64,000 nt of DNA from Crossiella sp. SN42 (GTDB lineage: Bacteria; Actinomycetota; Actinomycetes; Mycobacteriales; Pseudonocardiaceae), in NCBI RefSeq assembly GCF_023897065.1, contig NZ_JAMHIV010000044.1, positions 1-64,000 on the forward strand. The letters run 5' to 3'. The position numbers and the translations under genes are program-made. The notes beneath the pieces were generated by a model. It had not been told where the DNA came from and searched no databases. It saw nothing but the letters and a program-made list of their open reading frames with translations. Of this stretch, positions 56,491 through 64,000 are shown piece by piece. How positions within the stretch are numbered: position 1 is the first letter of the stretch; each line of letters begins with the position of its first letter.

Positions 56491-58014
56491 ATGGGCAAGT
56501 TCAACCTGCTGACCCGGCTGCGTACGCGACAGGGTGGCAAGGCGTACCAGCGGGACGCTCGCACCGAGCTGTTCCTGTTGGCGGTCAGCAACTTCGTCGG
56601 TGAGGCCTCCTGCTACGAGCTCGCCGAGGACCGGGACAACCGTTACGCCGCACTGGTTCGGGCCAACACGCTGCTCGATCCGGAGTGGACGGCGCGGCTG
56701 CTCGGCTGGCTGCGCGGTTCGGCGAACCTGCGCTCGGCGGCGCTGGCCGGCGCGGTGGAGTTCGCCCGCACCAGGCAGGAGCACCAGCTGTCCGGGCTGA
56801 CCCGGCAGGTGGTGGAATCCGTGCTGCAGCGGGCCGACGAACCCGGCGAGCTGCTGGCCTACTGGACCGCGCGCTACGGCCGCGCGATCCCGAAGCCGGT
56901 CAAGCGGGGTGTCGCGGACGCGGTGCGCAGGCTCTACGACGAGCGTGCCGCGCTCAAGTGGGACTCGGCCGCGCGGGGCTTCCGCTTCGCCGACGTGCTG
57001 GAGCTGACCCACCCGGCGCCCAGGGATGCGTTGCAGGGCAGGCTGTTCCGCTGGCTCATCGACGCGCGGCACGACCGCGCCGGTGTGCCGGAAGGACTGC
57101 CGGTCCTGCTGGCCCGCCAGGCATTGACCGCGTTGCCGGTCGAGGCCCGGCGTGCCCTGCTGGTCCGCGACCCGGCCAAGGCCGTCACCGACCTGCACGA
57201 GGCCGGGATGACCTGGGAGGCGCTGGCCGGCTGGACGCAGGGTCCGCTGGACGCGGCGGCCTGGTCCGCGGTGCTCCCGGCCATGGGCTACATGGCGTTG
57301 CTGCGCAACCTGCGCAACTTCGACCGGGCCGGGATCAGCGACCAGGACGCCGCCCGGATCGCGGCGCGGCTGACCGACCCGGCCCAGGTGGCCAGGTCCC
57401 GGCAGCTGCCGCTGCGGTTCCTGGCGGCCCACCGGGCGGCGGGCGCGCGCTGGTCGGCCAGCCTGGACACGGCGCTGACCTGCTCGCTGGCCTCGGTGCC
57501 GAGGCTGACCGGCCGCACCCTGGTGCTGATCGACACGTCCTACTCGATGACCGACTCGTTCTCCCGCGACGGCACGCTGAAGCGGTGGGACGCGGCGGTG
57601 CTGTTCGGCCTCGCCCTCGCGGCGCGGGCCGAGCACGCCACCGTGGTGTCGTACTCCGACCGCAGCATGGTTTTCCCGCTGCGGCCGGAGGAACCGGTGC
57701 TGCGGGGCGTGCGCAGGTGGGAGTCAGACGGCTTCTTCCTCGGCTCGGGCACGAAGACCGTCAGCGCGCTGCGGAAGCACTTCCGCGGGCACGACCGGGT
57801 CGTCGTCCTGACCGACGAGCAGCACAGTGACGGCGACGTCAGCACCGCCATCCCGGCCAGGGTTCCGCTGTTCACCTGGAACCTGGCCGGCTACGCACCC
57901 GGCCACACCCCGGCGGGCCAGCCGAACCGGCACACCTTCGGCGGCCTGTCCGACCGCTCGTTCGAGCTGCTGTCCCTGGTGGAACGCGGCGAACGCGGTG
58001 AGTGGCCGTTCTAG
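56491..58014 (+). CDS. rsr: Ro60/Rsr TROVE-domain RNA-binding protein
   Basis: 507 aa, ATG with GGGGGGTG about 8 nt upstream. An N-terminal TROVE HEAT-like ring (~1-340; 'DARTELFLLAVSNFVGEASCYE', 'DPEWTARLLGWLRG', 'LRNLRNFDRAGISDQDAARI') is followed by a von Willebrand A-like domain (~345-507) with the MIDAS motif 'DTSYSMTDS' and 'VLTDEQHSDGD'. Ro60 rings bind misfolded structured RNA in their cavity and Y RNA on the surface; in Deinococcus the Y RNA tethers Ro60 to PNPase for RNA decay. The Y RNA lies directly upstream. Confidence 0.95.
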   Translation: MGKFNLLTRLRTRQGGKAYQRDARTELFLLAVSNFVGEASCYELAEDRDNRYAALVRANTLLDPEWTARLLGWLRGSANLRSAALAGAVEFARTRQEHQLSGLTRQVVESVLQRADEPGELLAYWTARYGRAIPKPVKRGVADAVRRLYDERAALKWDSAARGFRFADVLELTHPAPRDALQGRLFRWLIDARHDRAGVPEGLPVLLARQALTALPVEARRALLVRDPAKAVTDLHEAGMTWEALAGWTQGPLDAAAWSAVLPAMGYMALLRNLRNFDRAGISDQDAARIAARLTDPAQVARSRQLPLRFLAAHRAAGARWSASLDTALTCSLASVPRLTGRTLVLIDTSYSMTDSFSRDGTLKRWDAAVLFGLALAARAEHATVVSYSDRSMVFPLRPEEPVLRGVRRWESDGFFLGSGTKTVSALRKHFRGHDRVVVLTDEQHSDGDVSTAIPARVPLFTWNLAGYAPGHTPAGQPNRHTFGGLSDRSFELLSLVERGERGEWPF

Positions 58015-58027
58015 ACCCGGTGGACGG

Positions 58028-59656
58028 CTACCGGCCGGCCTCGCCGAACCAGGTGGCCAGCGCCCGGCGCAGCGCTTGCGCCGCGCCGGGCGCGTCCGCG
58101 GTGCCTGCCCAGGCCACGTAGCCGTCGGGCCGCACCAGCACGACCTCGACTTCCCCAAGCCCGGCCCCGGTGCCTGTACGCGTACGCACCCCGGCTGAGG
58201 CGCCCAGTGCGGTCGGCTCCGGCGGTTCTTCCTGCCGGGCCGGCTCCACGTCCAGGTCGGCCCGCACCAGGTCGACCCGGTTCGCCCAGTCCTGCGCCGC
58301 GGCCATCAGTTCCGGCGCGTCGGTCAGCGCCAGCAGCACCGGCCGGGCCGCGCGCATCAGCTCCGCCACCCTGGTCGGTCCGGCCGCGGCGCGCAGAGAC
58401 ACATCCGGCAGCCAGCGGCCTGCCAGCGGATGCGGATCCGGCACGCCCATGTCGTAGCGGATGTCCGCGCCCGCCATCAGGTCCGCGATCCGCCGGATCA
58501 CCACCTCCTCGGTGAGCAGCTCCGCCATCAGCTCACGCAGCGCGGTCACGTTCGGTCCCGGCGAGACCAGCGCGGTCTGCGCCCTGGTGTGCATGAGCAC
58601 CCGCTCGCCGACCGGGAACCGTTCCCGCTCATAGGAGTCCAGCAGTTCCGCGCCTGCCCGGCCGGTGAGCACCGCGGCCAGTTTCCAGCCCAGGTTCAGC
58701 GCGTCCTGCATGCCCAGGTTCAGCCCAGGGCCGCCGATGCCGGAGTGCACGTGCGCCGAGTCGCCCACCAGCAGCACCCGGCCGTCCCGGTACCGCTCGG
58801 CCTGCCGGGAGTTGATGCCCGCGGTGGTGCGGTCCGGCTCGTCCATGCCCGCTACCAGGCGCATCGGGATGTCCGTGCCGAGCACCCGGCCCGCCGCCGC
58901 GCGTAACCCGGCCAGCCCGGACTCCGCCTCGTCCCGGTGCCACTCCATCACGAACACCCGGTACTGGCCGGGGGTGAACATGCCGTAGGCGAACAGGCCG
59001 CGCTCGGTGCGCCGGAACGTGGCCGGGTGCAGCCGTCCGATGCCGGGCACCTCCAGCTCGCCGGTGCCGGGCACGGCCACCGGCTCCTCGATCACCACAC
59101 TGCCCATCCAGCCGGTGAAGGAGTCGTCGGTGACCCCGGGAAAGCCGATGCCGCAACGCTTCCGGATCGTGCTGCGCCCGCCGTCCGCGCCGACCAGGTA
59201 CCGGGCCCGGATCTCCCGTTCGCCCTGAGGTGTGCGGACCCGCACGGTGACCCCGTCGACGTCCTGGTTGAAGTCGGTGACCTCGTGCTCGCGCCGGATC
59301 TCCACGCCGAGCTCCAGCGCGCGTTTGGTGAGCAGTTCCTCCATCCTGGCCTGCGGCACCGCGAGCGTGCCGAGCGCGTGATCGTCCACAATGGACAGGT
59401 CCAGGGCCAGCGCGCCGAACTGGAAGAACGGCGTGCGCGGCGGCCGGCCGGTCTGTCCGCTCAACGCTTGGTAGAGGCCGCGGTGGTCGAGCGCCTCCAG
59501 CACCCGGCCGACCAGGCCGTTGGCCTTGGGTTCCAGCGAGGGTTCGGCGAGTCGTTCCAGCACCACCGGCCGCGCCCCGACCAGGGCCAGTTCGCAGGCC
59601 AGCAGCAACCCGTTCGGGCCGCCACCGGCGATGACCACGTCAAGCTGTTCTGCCAC
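58028..59656 (-). CDS. class A FAD-dependent aromatic/polyketide monooxygenase
   Basis: 542 aa, GTG with AAGGAGGACACC upstream. PHBH-fold: FAD Rossmann motif 'VVIAGGGPNGLLLACELALVG', 'RYLVGADGGRSTIRKRCGI' (DG motif) and 'VLLVGDSAHVHSGIGGPGLNLGMQDA' (GD motif), with a thioredoxin-like C-terminal domain (~400-542). Relatives hydroxylate polyketides or inactivate rifamycins/tetracyclines. It follows the TetR gene by 65 nt on the same strand, so it is probably co-regulated and may be a drug-modifying or catabolic oxygenase. Ends 13 nt from the convergent Ro60 gene. Confidence 0.93.
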   Translation of the reverse strand: MAEQLDVVIAGGGPNGLLLACELALVGARPVVLERLAEPSLEPKANGLVGRVLEALDHRGLYQALSGQTGRPPRTPFFQFGALALDLSIVDDHALGTLAVPQARMEELLTKRALELGVEIRREHEVTDFNQDVDGVTVRVRTPQGEREIRARYLVGADGGRSTIRKRCGIGFPGVTDDSFTGWMGSVVIEEPVAVPGTGELEVPGIGRLHPATFRRTERGLFAYGMFTPGQYRVFVMEWHRDEAESGLAGLRAAAGRVLGTDIPMRLVAGMDEPDRTTAGINSRQAERYRDGRVLLVGDSAHVHSGIGGPGLNLGMQDALNLGWKLAAVLTGRAGAELLDSYERERFPVGERVLMHTRAQTALVSPGPNVTALRELMAELLTEEVVIRRIADLMAGADIRYDMGVPDPHPLAGRWLPDVSLRAAAGPTRVAELMRAARPVLLALTDAPELMAAAQDWANRVDLVRADLDVEPARQEEPPEPTALGASAGVRTRTGTGAGLGEVEVVLVRPDGYVAWAGTADAPGAAQALRRALATWFGEAGR

Positions 59657-59721
59657 GGTGTCCTCCTTGCTCTTGCCAGCTGGACGAGGGCAGGGCGGAG
59701 CGACCGTGGCGGGGAAAGTCG

Positions 59722-60321
59722 TTACGGCGCAGGCAGTCCGGCCGAAACCTGGGCCAGCGCCTCGGAGATCAGCGGGATCACCGGCCGCGGCGGGTCGGCG
59801 TGCATCCAGAGCTCGGTGGCCACCGCGATGGCCGAGCTGACCGAGCCGGCGACCAGTCGCGGATAGAGGTCCTGCTTCACATCGGTGCCGGTGCGCTCGG
59901 CGACCACCTCGGCGAACTCCTGGTCGGCTTGCGCGCTGGCCTTGAGGAACTCGCCGACCACACTCGGCTCCGCGGTCATCAGCCGCACCCCGGCCTGCCA
60001 CGCCGGATCCGGCGGAGCCTCGGCCATGGCCCGGAAATGCCCGAGCACGGCCTCGGTCACCGCGGTCCACAGCGGTTCGGCCGCGGGCCGCTCCCGCAGC
60101 CGGACGCCGATCTGCCTGGCGCGCTCCAGGTGCCGGTAGGCGATCGCCTCGGCCTTGCCGCTGAAGTAGTTGTTGAAGGTCCGCGCGGACACCCCGGCCT
60201 CCGCCGCGATGTCCTCGACCAGCACGTTGTCCAGCCCGCGCTCGACCGCCAGCCGCACCGCGGCCCAGCTGAGCGCCTGCCGGGTGGCCGCCTTCTTGCG
60301 TTCGCGCAGACCGGGCTCCAT
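59722..60321 (-). CDS. TetR-family repressor of the FAD monooxygenase
   Basis: 199 aa. N-terminal helix-turn-helix ('RQALSWAAVRLAVERGLDNVLVEDIAAEAGVSARTFNNYFSGKAEAI'), C-terminal ligand domain without a recognised subfamily. The TACGGT box 6 nt before ATG 60321 marks a leaderless start. Upstream genes on the other strand (GntR-acdS) diverge from it, sharing an intergenic region with inverted repeats. Expected to repress itself and the FAD monooxygenase. Confidence 0.9.
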   Translation of the reverse strand: MEPGLRERKKAATRQALSWAAVRLAVERGLDNVLVEDIAAEAGVSARTFNNYFSGKAEAIAYRHLERARQIGVRLRERPAAEPLWTAVTEAVLGHFRAMAEAPPDPAWQAGVRLMTAEPSVVGEFLKASAQADQEFAEVVAERTGTDVKQDLYPRLVAGSVSSAIAVATELWMHADPPRPVIPLISEALAQVSAGLPAP

Positions 60322-60327
60322 GACGCC

Positions 60328-60333
60328 ACCGTA
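60328..60333 (-). promoter_or_regulatory. -10 element TACGGT, leaderless start of tetR
   Basis: On the minus strand TACGGT lies 6 nt before ATG 60321. Confidence 0.6.
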
Positions 60334-60350
60334 GCGAGAAAAGTTCGCGC

Positions 60351-60384
60351 CCCGCAAGTTTTCGGGCCACGCAATTTTTGCGGG
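60351..60384. promoter_or_regulatory. inverted-repeat operator between tetR and gntR
   Basis: CCCGCAA (60351-60357) / TTGCGGG (60378-60384), 20 nt apart, with an inner GCAA-TTT-TTGC (60371-60381). The A/T-rich core is unusual for this window. It could serve either regulator. Confidence 0.5.
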
Positions 60385-60400
60385 TGGGCGAGAACCGAGC

Positions 60401-60406
60401 TAGCGT
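60401..60406 (+). promoter_or_regulatory. -10 element TAGCGT, leaderless start of gntR
   Basis: TAGCGT lies 6 nt before ATG 60413. Confidence 0.6.
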
Positions 60407-60412
60407 GCCGGT

Positions 60413-61066
60413 ATGCAATATATTAGTCGGGTGGACCGGTCGCTGCTGCGAGACCGCGCGCTGACCGCCATCCGCCAGGCCATCGTGGTCGGCGACCTGC
60501 CGCCCGGCTCGCCGGTGCGCGACATCGAGCTCGCCGAACGCCTTGGCCTGTCCCGCACGCCGGTCCGGGAGGCGCTGGCGCGGTTGGCCGACGAGGGGCT
60601 GATCGAGAGCAAACCGCACTCCTACACCAGGGTCACCGCGGTCGACCCGGAGGCGGTGCGGGACGCGCAGGTGGTGGTGCAGGCCATGCAGTCGGTGGCC
60701 GCGCGGCTGGCCGTGCCGAGGATGGGGGAGCAGGAGCTGGCCGCGATGCGGGCGGCCAACGAGCGGCTCGCGGCGGCGCTGGCCGCCGGTGACCCGCTGG
60801 CGGCGCTGACCGCGGATGCGGACTTCCACGCGATCGCGGTCAGGGCCTGCGGCAACGCCGCGGTCGCCGCGACCATCGAGCGCTACCTGCCCGCGCTGCA
60901 CCGCCTGGTGCTGCTGCGCTTCGACACCCTCGCCGCGCGGGACTCGGTGCGCATGCACGAGGAGATCATCGCCGCCTGCCGCGCGGGCGAGGCCGACGGC
61001 GCCGCGCGACTGGTCGAGACCAACTGGGCCACCCTCACCACGCACGAGGACAGGAGCAGCACGTGA
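60413..61066 (+). CDS. GntR/FadR-family (FCD) regulator of acdS
   Basis: 217 aa. Winged helix at 10-80 ('[49 protein letters not shown]') and an FCD effector domain with metal-ligand His residues ('[14 protein letters not shown]', '[13 protein letters not shown]'). Such regulators bind small organic acids or amino acids. Its stop overlaps the start of acdS (GTGA), so it should be the local regulator of ACC deaminase, an alternative to the Lrp-type AcdR of proteobacteria. Confidence 0.92.
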   Translation: MQYISRVDRSLLRDRALTAIRQAIVVGDLPPGSPVRDIELAERLGLSRTPVREALARLADEGLIESKPHSYTRVTAVDPEAVRDAQVVVQAMQSVAARLAVPRMGEQELAAMRAANERLAAALAAGDPLAALTADADFHAIAVRACGNAAVAATIERYLPALHRLVLLRFDTLAARDSVRMHEEIIAACRAGEADGAARLVETNWATLTTHEDRSST

Positions 61067-62070
61067 GCCTGGCGAAGTTCCCCCGCTACCCCCTGCTGTT
61101 CGGCCCCTCCCCGGTGCACGAGCTGACCCGGCTGACCCGGCACCTGGGCGGCGCCCGGATCTGGGCCAAGCGCGAGGACTGCAACTCCGGCCTGGCCTAC
61201 GGCGGCAACAAGGTGCGCAAGCTGGAGTACCTGGTGGTGGACGCGCTCGCGAAGGGCTGCGACACGCTGGTCTCCATCGGCGGCGTGCAGTCCAACCACA
61301 CCCGCCAGGTGGCCGCGGTCGCCGCGGTGACCGGGATGCGCGCGGTGCTGGTGCAGGAGGACTGGGTCGAGCACAACACCCCCGGCTACGCCGAGGTGGG
61401 CAACCCGCAGCTGAGCAGGCTGCTGGGCGCGGACATCCGGCGCTCGTCAGCCGGTTTCGACATCGGCTACCGGCCCAGCTGGGAACAGGCCCTCGCCGAC
61501 GTCAGGGCCGAGGGCGGCACCCCGTACGCCATCCCGGCCGGGGCCAGCGACCACCCCCTTGGCGGCCTCGGCTTCGCCCGCTGGGCCCAGGAAGTCATTG
61601 AGCAGGAACGGGAACTGGGCATCTTCTTCGACACCGTCGTGGTCTGCTCGGTGACCGGCTCCACCCACGCGGGCATGATCGCCGGCTTCGCCGCCGCCGG
61701 CGGCCCCCCACGCCGGGTGATCGGCATCGACGCCTCAGCCGCTCCCGAGACCACTCGCGAACAGGTCCGCCGCATCGCCGAGAACACCGCCGCCCTGCTG
61801 GAAACCGAGCTCCCACCCGACGCGCTGATCCTGGACGAGCGCTACCACGCAGGCGCCTACGGCATCCCGGACGAGCAGACCCTGGCCGCGATGCGCGTCG
61901 CGGCCCGGACCGAGGGCATGATCACCGACCCGGTGTACGAGGGCAAGTCCATGGCCGGCCTGCTGGATTTGGTCTCCCGCAAGGAGATCGGCCCGGACTC
62001 GACGGTGCTGTACGCGCACCTGGGCGGCCAGCCCGCGCTGAACGCGTATCCGGAGCTGTTCGCCAGCTGA
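61063..62070 (+). CDS. acdS: 1-aminocyclopropane-1-carboxylate deaminase
   Basis: 335 aa PLP fold-type II enzyme. PLP lysine K50 in '[14 protein letters not shown]', nucleophile Ser77 in 'GVQSNHTRQ', Tyr266 in 'HAGAYGIP' and '[15 protein letters not shown]' with Tyr292-Glu293. The latter Glu and the Leu in '[10 protein letters not shown]' (L320) separate true ACC deaminases from D-cysteine desulfhydrases. It degrades ACC, the plant ethylene precursor, to ammonia and 2-oxobutyrate, a plant-growth-promoting trait of rhizosphere actinomycetes. GTG start overlaps gntR by 4 nt. Confidence 0.95.
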   Translation: MSLAKFPRYPLLFGPSPVHELTRLTRHLGGARIWAKREDCNSGLAYGGNKVRKLEYLVVDALAKGCDTLVSIGGVQSNHTRQVAAVAAVTGMRAVLVQEDWVEHNTPGYAEVGNPQLSRLLGADIRRSSAGFDIGYRPSWEQALADVRAEGGTPYAIPAGASDHPLGGLGFARWAQEVIEQERELGIFFDTVVVCSVTGSTHAGMIAGFAAAGGPPRRVIGIDASAAPETTREQVRRIAENTAALLETELPPDALILDERYHAGAYGIPDEQTLAAMRVAARTEGMITDPVYEGKSMAGLLDLVSRKEIGPDSTVLYAHLGGQPALNAYPELFAS

Positions 62071-62145
62071 CCCGCGCGTCCGCCGCTGCCGCCGCGCGGC
62101 GGCCGGCTCGGCCGCCCGGTCCACCGCGTCCGCCGCCGTGCGTCG

Positions 62146-62859
62146 CTAGCCCAGCCGGGTGGCCAGCCCATCCAGGATCCGGGCCAGCCCGTAGTCGAAC
62201 CGGTGGTCGCGGGGCTGGTCCTGGCGCTCGTAGGCCGCGGTCAGCTCGCTCAGCCGCGGATAGGGCGCCATGGCCTGCGTCGCGCTCTCCCGCAACCGTT
62301 CCGCCCAGTCCGCCTCGCCCTGCCCGCTGCGCGCCAGCGTGGTCAGCCAGGCCGCCTCGCTGGTGCTGATGCCGATCACGTACGCGGCCACCACGCTCAG
62401 CGCCTGGTCCGCCTCCAGCAGGTCGAAACCGGCGGCCAGGTACACCGCGAGCATCCGGTCGTTGAGCCGTATCACGTTGGGGCCCAAGTAGGACAGCCCG
62501 GCCTGGCCGAGCACCGAGGCCATCCACGGGTGCCGCAGGATCATCGCGCGCATGCTGTGCGCGCAGGCCGTCGCGCCCGCCCGCCAGTCCTCGCCCGGGT
62601 CCGGGATCTCGATCTCGCCGTAGACCTCGTCCACCACGAGTTCGATCAGCTCGTCCTTGTTGGCCACGTGCCGGTACAGCGAGGTCGCGCCCGCGCCCAG
62701 CCGCGCGCCCAGGTTGCGCATGCTCAGCGTCTCCAGGCCGTCGGCGTCGAGTAGCCGGACGGCCTCGGCCACGATCTGCGCCCGGCTCAGCGCGGGCTGT
62801 TCGCGGGTGCGGCGCGGACGGGTCCACACCGACAGGTTCGGCTTCTGCTCAGCGGCCAT
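62146..62859 (-). CDS. TetR-family regulator, divergent from a beta-lactamase-family gene
   Basis: 237 aa. Helix-turn-helix ('LSRAQIVAEAVRLLDADGLETLSMRNLGARLGAGATSLYRHVANKDELIELVVDEVYGE') and a TetR_C_1-like C-terminal domain ('ILRHPWMASVLGQAGLSYLGPNVIRLNDRML') as in TetR-type tetracycline/antibiotic repressors. Leaderless start (TAACCT). Two similar palindromic operators lie between it and the divergent serine hydrolase. Confidence 0.9.
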   Translation of the reverse strand: MAAEQKPNLSVWTRPRRTREQPALSRAQIVAEAVRLLDADGLETLSMRNLGARLGAGATSLYRHVANKDELIELVVDEVYGEIEIPDPGEDWRAGATACAHSMRAMILRHPWMASVLGQAGLSYLGPNVIRLNDRMLAVYLAAGFDLLEADQALSVVAAYVIGISTSEAAWLTTLARSGQGEADWAERLRESATQAMAPYPRLSELTAAYERQDQPRDHRFDYGLARILDGLATRLG

Positions 62860-62866
62860 GCCCCGA

Positions 62867-62872
62867 AGGTTA
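62867..62872 (-). promoter_or_regulatory. -10 element TAACCT, leaderless start of tetR
   Basis: On the minus strand TAACCT lies 7 nt before ATG 62859, directly abutting operator 1. Confidence 0.6.
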
Positions 62873-62926
62873 GCGCACGATGTGCGCAGTTGCGTCTCCT
62901 ATCGCCATCTGCGTACAGTGTGCGCA
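62873..62926. promoter_or_regulatory. two TetR-type operators
   Basis: GCGCAC-GAT-GTGCGC (62873-62887, perfect) and TGCGTAC-AGT-GTGCGCA (62910-62926, one mismatch between arms), centres about 38 bp apart. Both share the half-site GTGCGC(A). They lie between the repressor start and the serine hydrolase start at 62964. Confidence 0.75.
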
Positions 62927-62963
62927 ACGCCGAAACATCGTTCGCAACTCTGGGGAGAATCCG

Positions 62964-64000
62964 ATGACCTTCGACCTCACGCACTGGCAGACCCGGCTCG
63001 ACCAGCTCCGCGCCCAGCACCACGTGCCCGGCGCGACCCTGGCGGTGCTGGCCGACGGCCGGATCCACGAGCTGGCCAGCGGCCTGCTGCACCGCGGCAC
63101 TGGCGTGCCCGCGGCCACCGAGTCGGTGTTCCAGCTCGGCTCGGTCGCCAAGGTGTACACGGCCACCCTGGTCATGCGGCTGGTCGAGGCCGGTGACCTG
63201 GACCTGGAGGCGCGGGTCGTGGATCTGCTGCCGGAGTTCCGCGTCGCCGATCCCGAGGCGACCAAGACGATCACGGTCCGCCAGTTGCTCAACCACACCA
63301 GCGGCCTCAGCGGCGACTTCAGCCTGGACACCGGCCGCGGCGACGACGCGCTGGCCAGGTACGCCGAAGCCTGCGCCGACCTGGGCCAGGACTTCCCGCC
63401 CGGCGCGGCCTTCGCATACAGCAGCAGCGGCTACAGCCTGCTCGGCCGGATCATCGAGGTGGTCACCGGCCAGACCTGGGAGGAAGCGCTGCGCACCCGG
63501 CTGCTGGAGCCGCTGGGCCTGACCCACTCGGTCACCCTGCCCGAGGAGGTGCTGCGCTTCCGCGCCGCCATCGGCCACGAGGGCCCCTCCGGCCAGGACC
63601 CCGCGCCGGTCCCGGTCTGGAACCTGATGACCCGCAACGCCGGCCCCTACGGCGGCGCCCTGTGCGCCAGCGCCGGTGACGTGGTCCGCTTCGCCCGCCT
63701 GCACCTCGACGGCGGCCGAACCCCCGACGGCGAGGCCCTGCTCACCGCCGGAACGGTCGCCGCGATGCAACACCGCGAGGTCGAGGTCCCGGACAAGTGG
63801 ACGGTCAGCTCCGACGCCTGGGGCCTGGGCTGGACCCTGTACGACTGGCACGGCACCCCCGGCTACGGCCACGACGGCGCCGCCACCGGCCAGTTCGCCT
63901 ACCTGCGCGTCATCCCGGGCACCAGGGTCGCGGTCGCCCTGCTCACCAACGGCGGCGACGCCCGCCTGCTGTACGCGGACCTGTTCCGCGAACTACTGGC
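62964..64000 (+). CDS. beta-lactamase-family serine hydrolase (3' end beyond the window)
   Basis: About 346 residues visible of a class C/EstB-like serine hydrolase; ATG with GGGGAGAATCCG upstream. Ser nucleophile in S60-VA-K63 ('FQLGSVAKVYTA'), Tyr in 'AYSSSGYS' (Y152-S-S154, with Ser for the usual Asn), and the third motif 'GYGHDGAATGQFAYL' (HxG-type KTG equivalent). No signal peptide, so cytoplasmic; more likely an esterase, D-aminopeptidase or drug hydrolase than a periplasmic beta-lactamase. Operators upstream point to control by the divergent TetR. Reading frame still open at base 64000. Confidence 0.9.
   Translation, partial: MTFDLTHWQTRLDQLRAQHHVPGATLAVLADGRIHELASGLLHRGTGVPAATESVFQLGSVAKVYTATLVMRLVEAGDLDLEARVVDLLPEFRVADPEATKTITVRQLLNHTSGLSGDFSLDTGRGDDALARYAEACADLGQDFPPGAAFAYSSSGYSLLGRIIEVVTGQTWEEALRTRLLEPLGLTHSVTLPEEVLRFRAAIGHEGPSGQDPAPVPVWNLMTRNAGPYGGALCASAGDVVRFARLHLDGGRTPDGEALLTAGTVAAMQHREVEVPDKWTVSSDAWGLGWTLYDWHGTPGYGHDGAATGQFAYLRVIPGTRVAVALLTNGGDARLLYADLFRELL

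Noticed and set aside
62086-62101. GCCGCCGCGCGGCGGC palindrome after acdS as a terminator
   Set aside because: Low-complexity GC repeat without a loop of useful size; could occur by composition alone.

Overview
The window is about 72% G+C with almost exclusively G or C at third codon positions and dense coding. It carries mycolata/actinomycete lipid-glycan genes (PimB', MptA, PknL), a mycothiol-type DinB-fold gene and AfsR/SARP regulators. This fits a filamentous actinomycete, most likely Pseudonocardiaceae (Amycolatopsis/Crossiella/Saccharothrix-like); that rank is an inference. No IS element, prophage, CRISPR or tRNA gene was found.

The backbone is a conserved chromosomal neighbourhood. 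From memory of the Mycobacterium tuberculosis order Rv2191 to Rv2170, the same genes occur here in the same order and relative orientation: DnaQ-like exonuclease, NlpC/P60 hydrolase, (Rv2189c position), pimB', fadD15, two SRPBCC proteins, ArsA-like ATPase, Rv2183c, plsC, Rv2179c exoribonuclease, aroG, pknL, Rv2175c, mptA, idsA2, metF, lppM and a GNAT protein. These are cell-envelope, lipomannan, isoprenoid and aromatic-precursor functions. Lineage-specific blocks are inserted between them.

Region by region: (0.7-4.5 kb) four tandem paralogues with class I terpene-synthase-like motifs, two with intact and two with degenerate metal-binding residues. (4.6-6.0) a coiled-coil NYN/YacP-type nuclease. 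(6.3-7.5) a c-di-AMP riboswitch controlling an NlpC/P60 hydrolase. (7.6-10.1) a membrane-anchored HExxH protease and pimB'. (10.1-19.6) three giant SARP/NB-ARC/TPR regulators in tandem. (19.8-30.6) fadD15, small enzymes, ROK glucokinase, plsC, exoribonuclease and a phosphofructokinase with PPi-type residues. (30.6-38.5) secreted GH5 glycosidase, FprA-type reductase under an iron box, aroG, M23 protein, and a TetR/ABC exporter pair with nested operators. (38.7-46.9) flotillin, NfeD-like protein, PASTA kinase PknL, Rv2175c homologue, mptA, idsA2, metF. (47-54) lipase, RidA, AraC regulator, nitrilase, lppM, DUF885, GNAT. (54-58) a LexA-boxed HEPN gene, a MerR/TipA regulator with a 19-bp-spacer promoter, and a bacterial Y RNA (YrlA) followed directly by its Ro60/TROVE partner. 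(58-64) a TetR-FAD monooxygenase pair, a GntR-ACC deaminase operon, and a TetR/beta-lactamase-family pair.

Regulation is unusually readable. About fifteen genes have a TANNNT -10 element 6-7 nt before the start codon (leaderless pattern), and this fixes several starts. Operators are visible as palindromes for two TetR pairs, MerR, LexA and IdeR/DtxR. The two most interesting objects are the terpene-synthase-like quartet and the YrlA-Ro60 locus with its circularly permuted tRNA-like domain.
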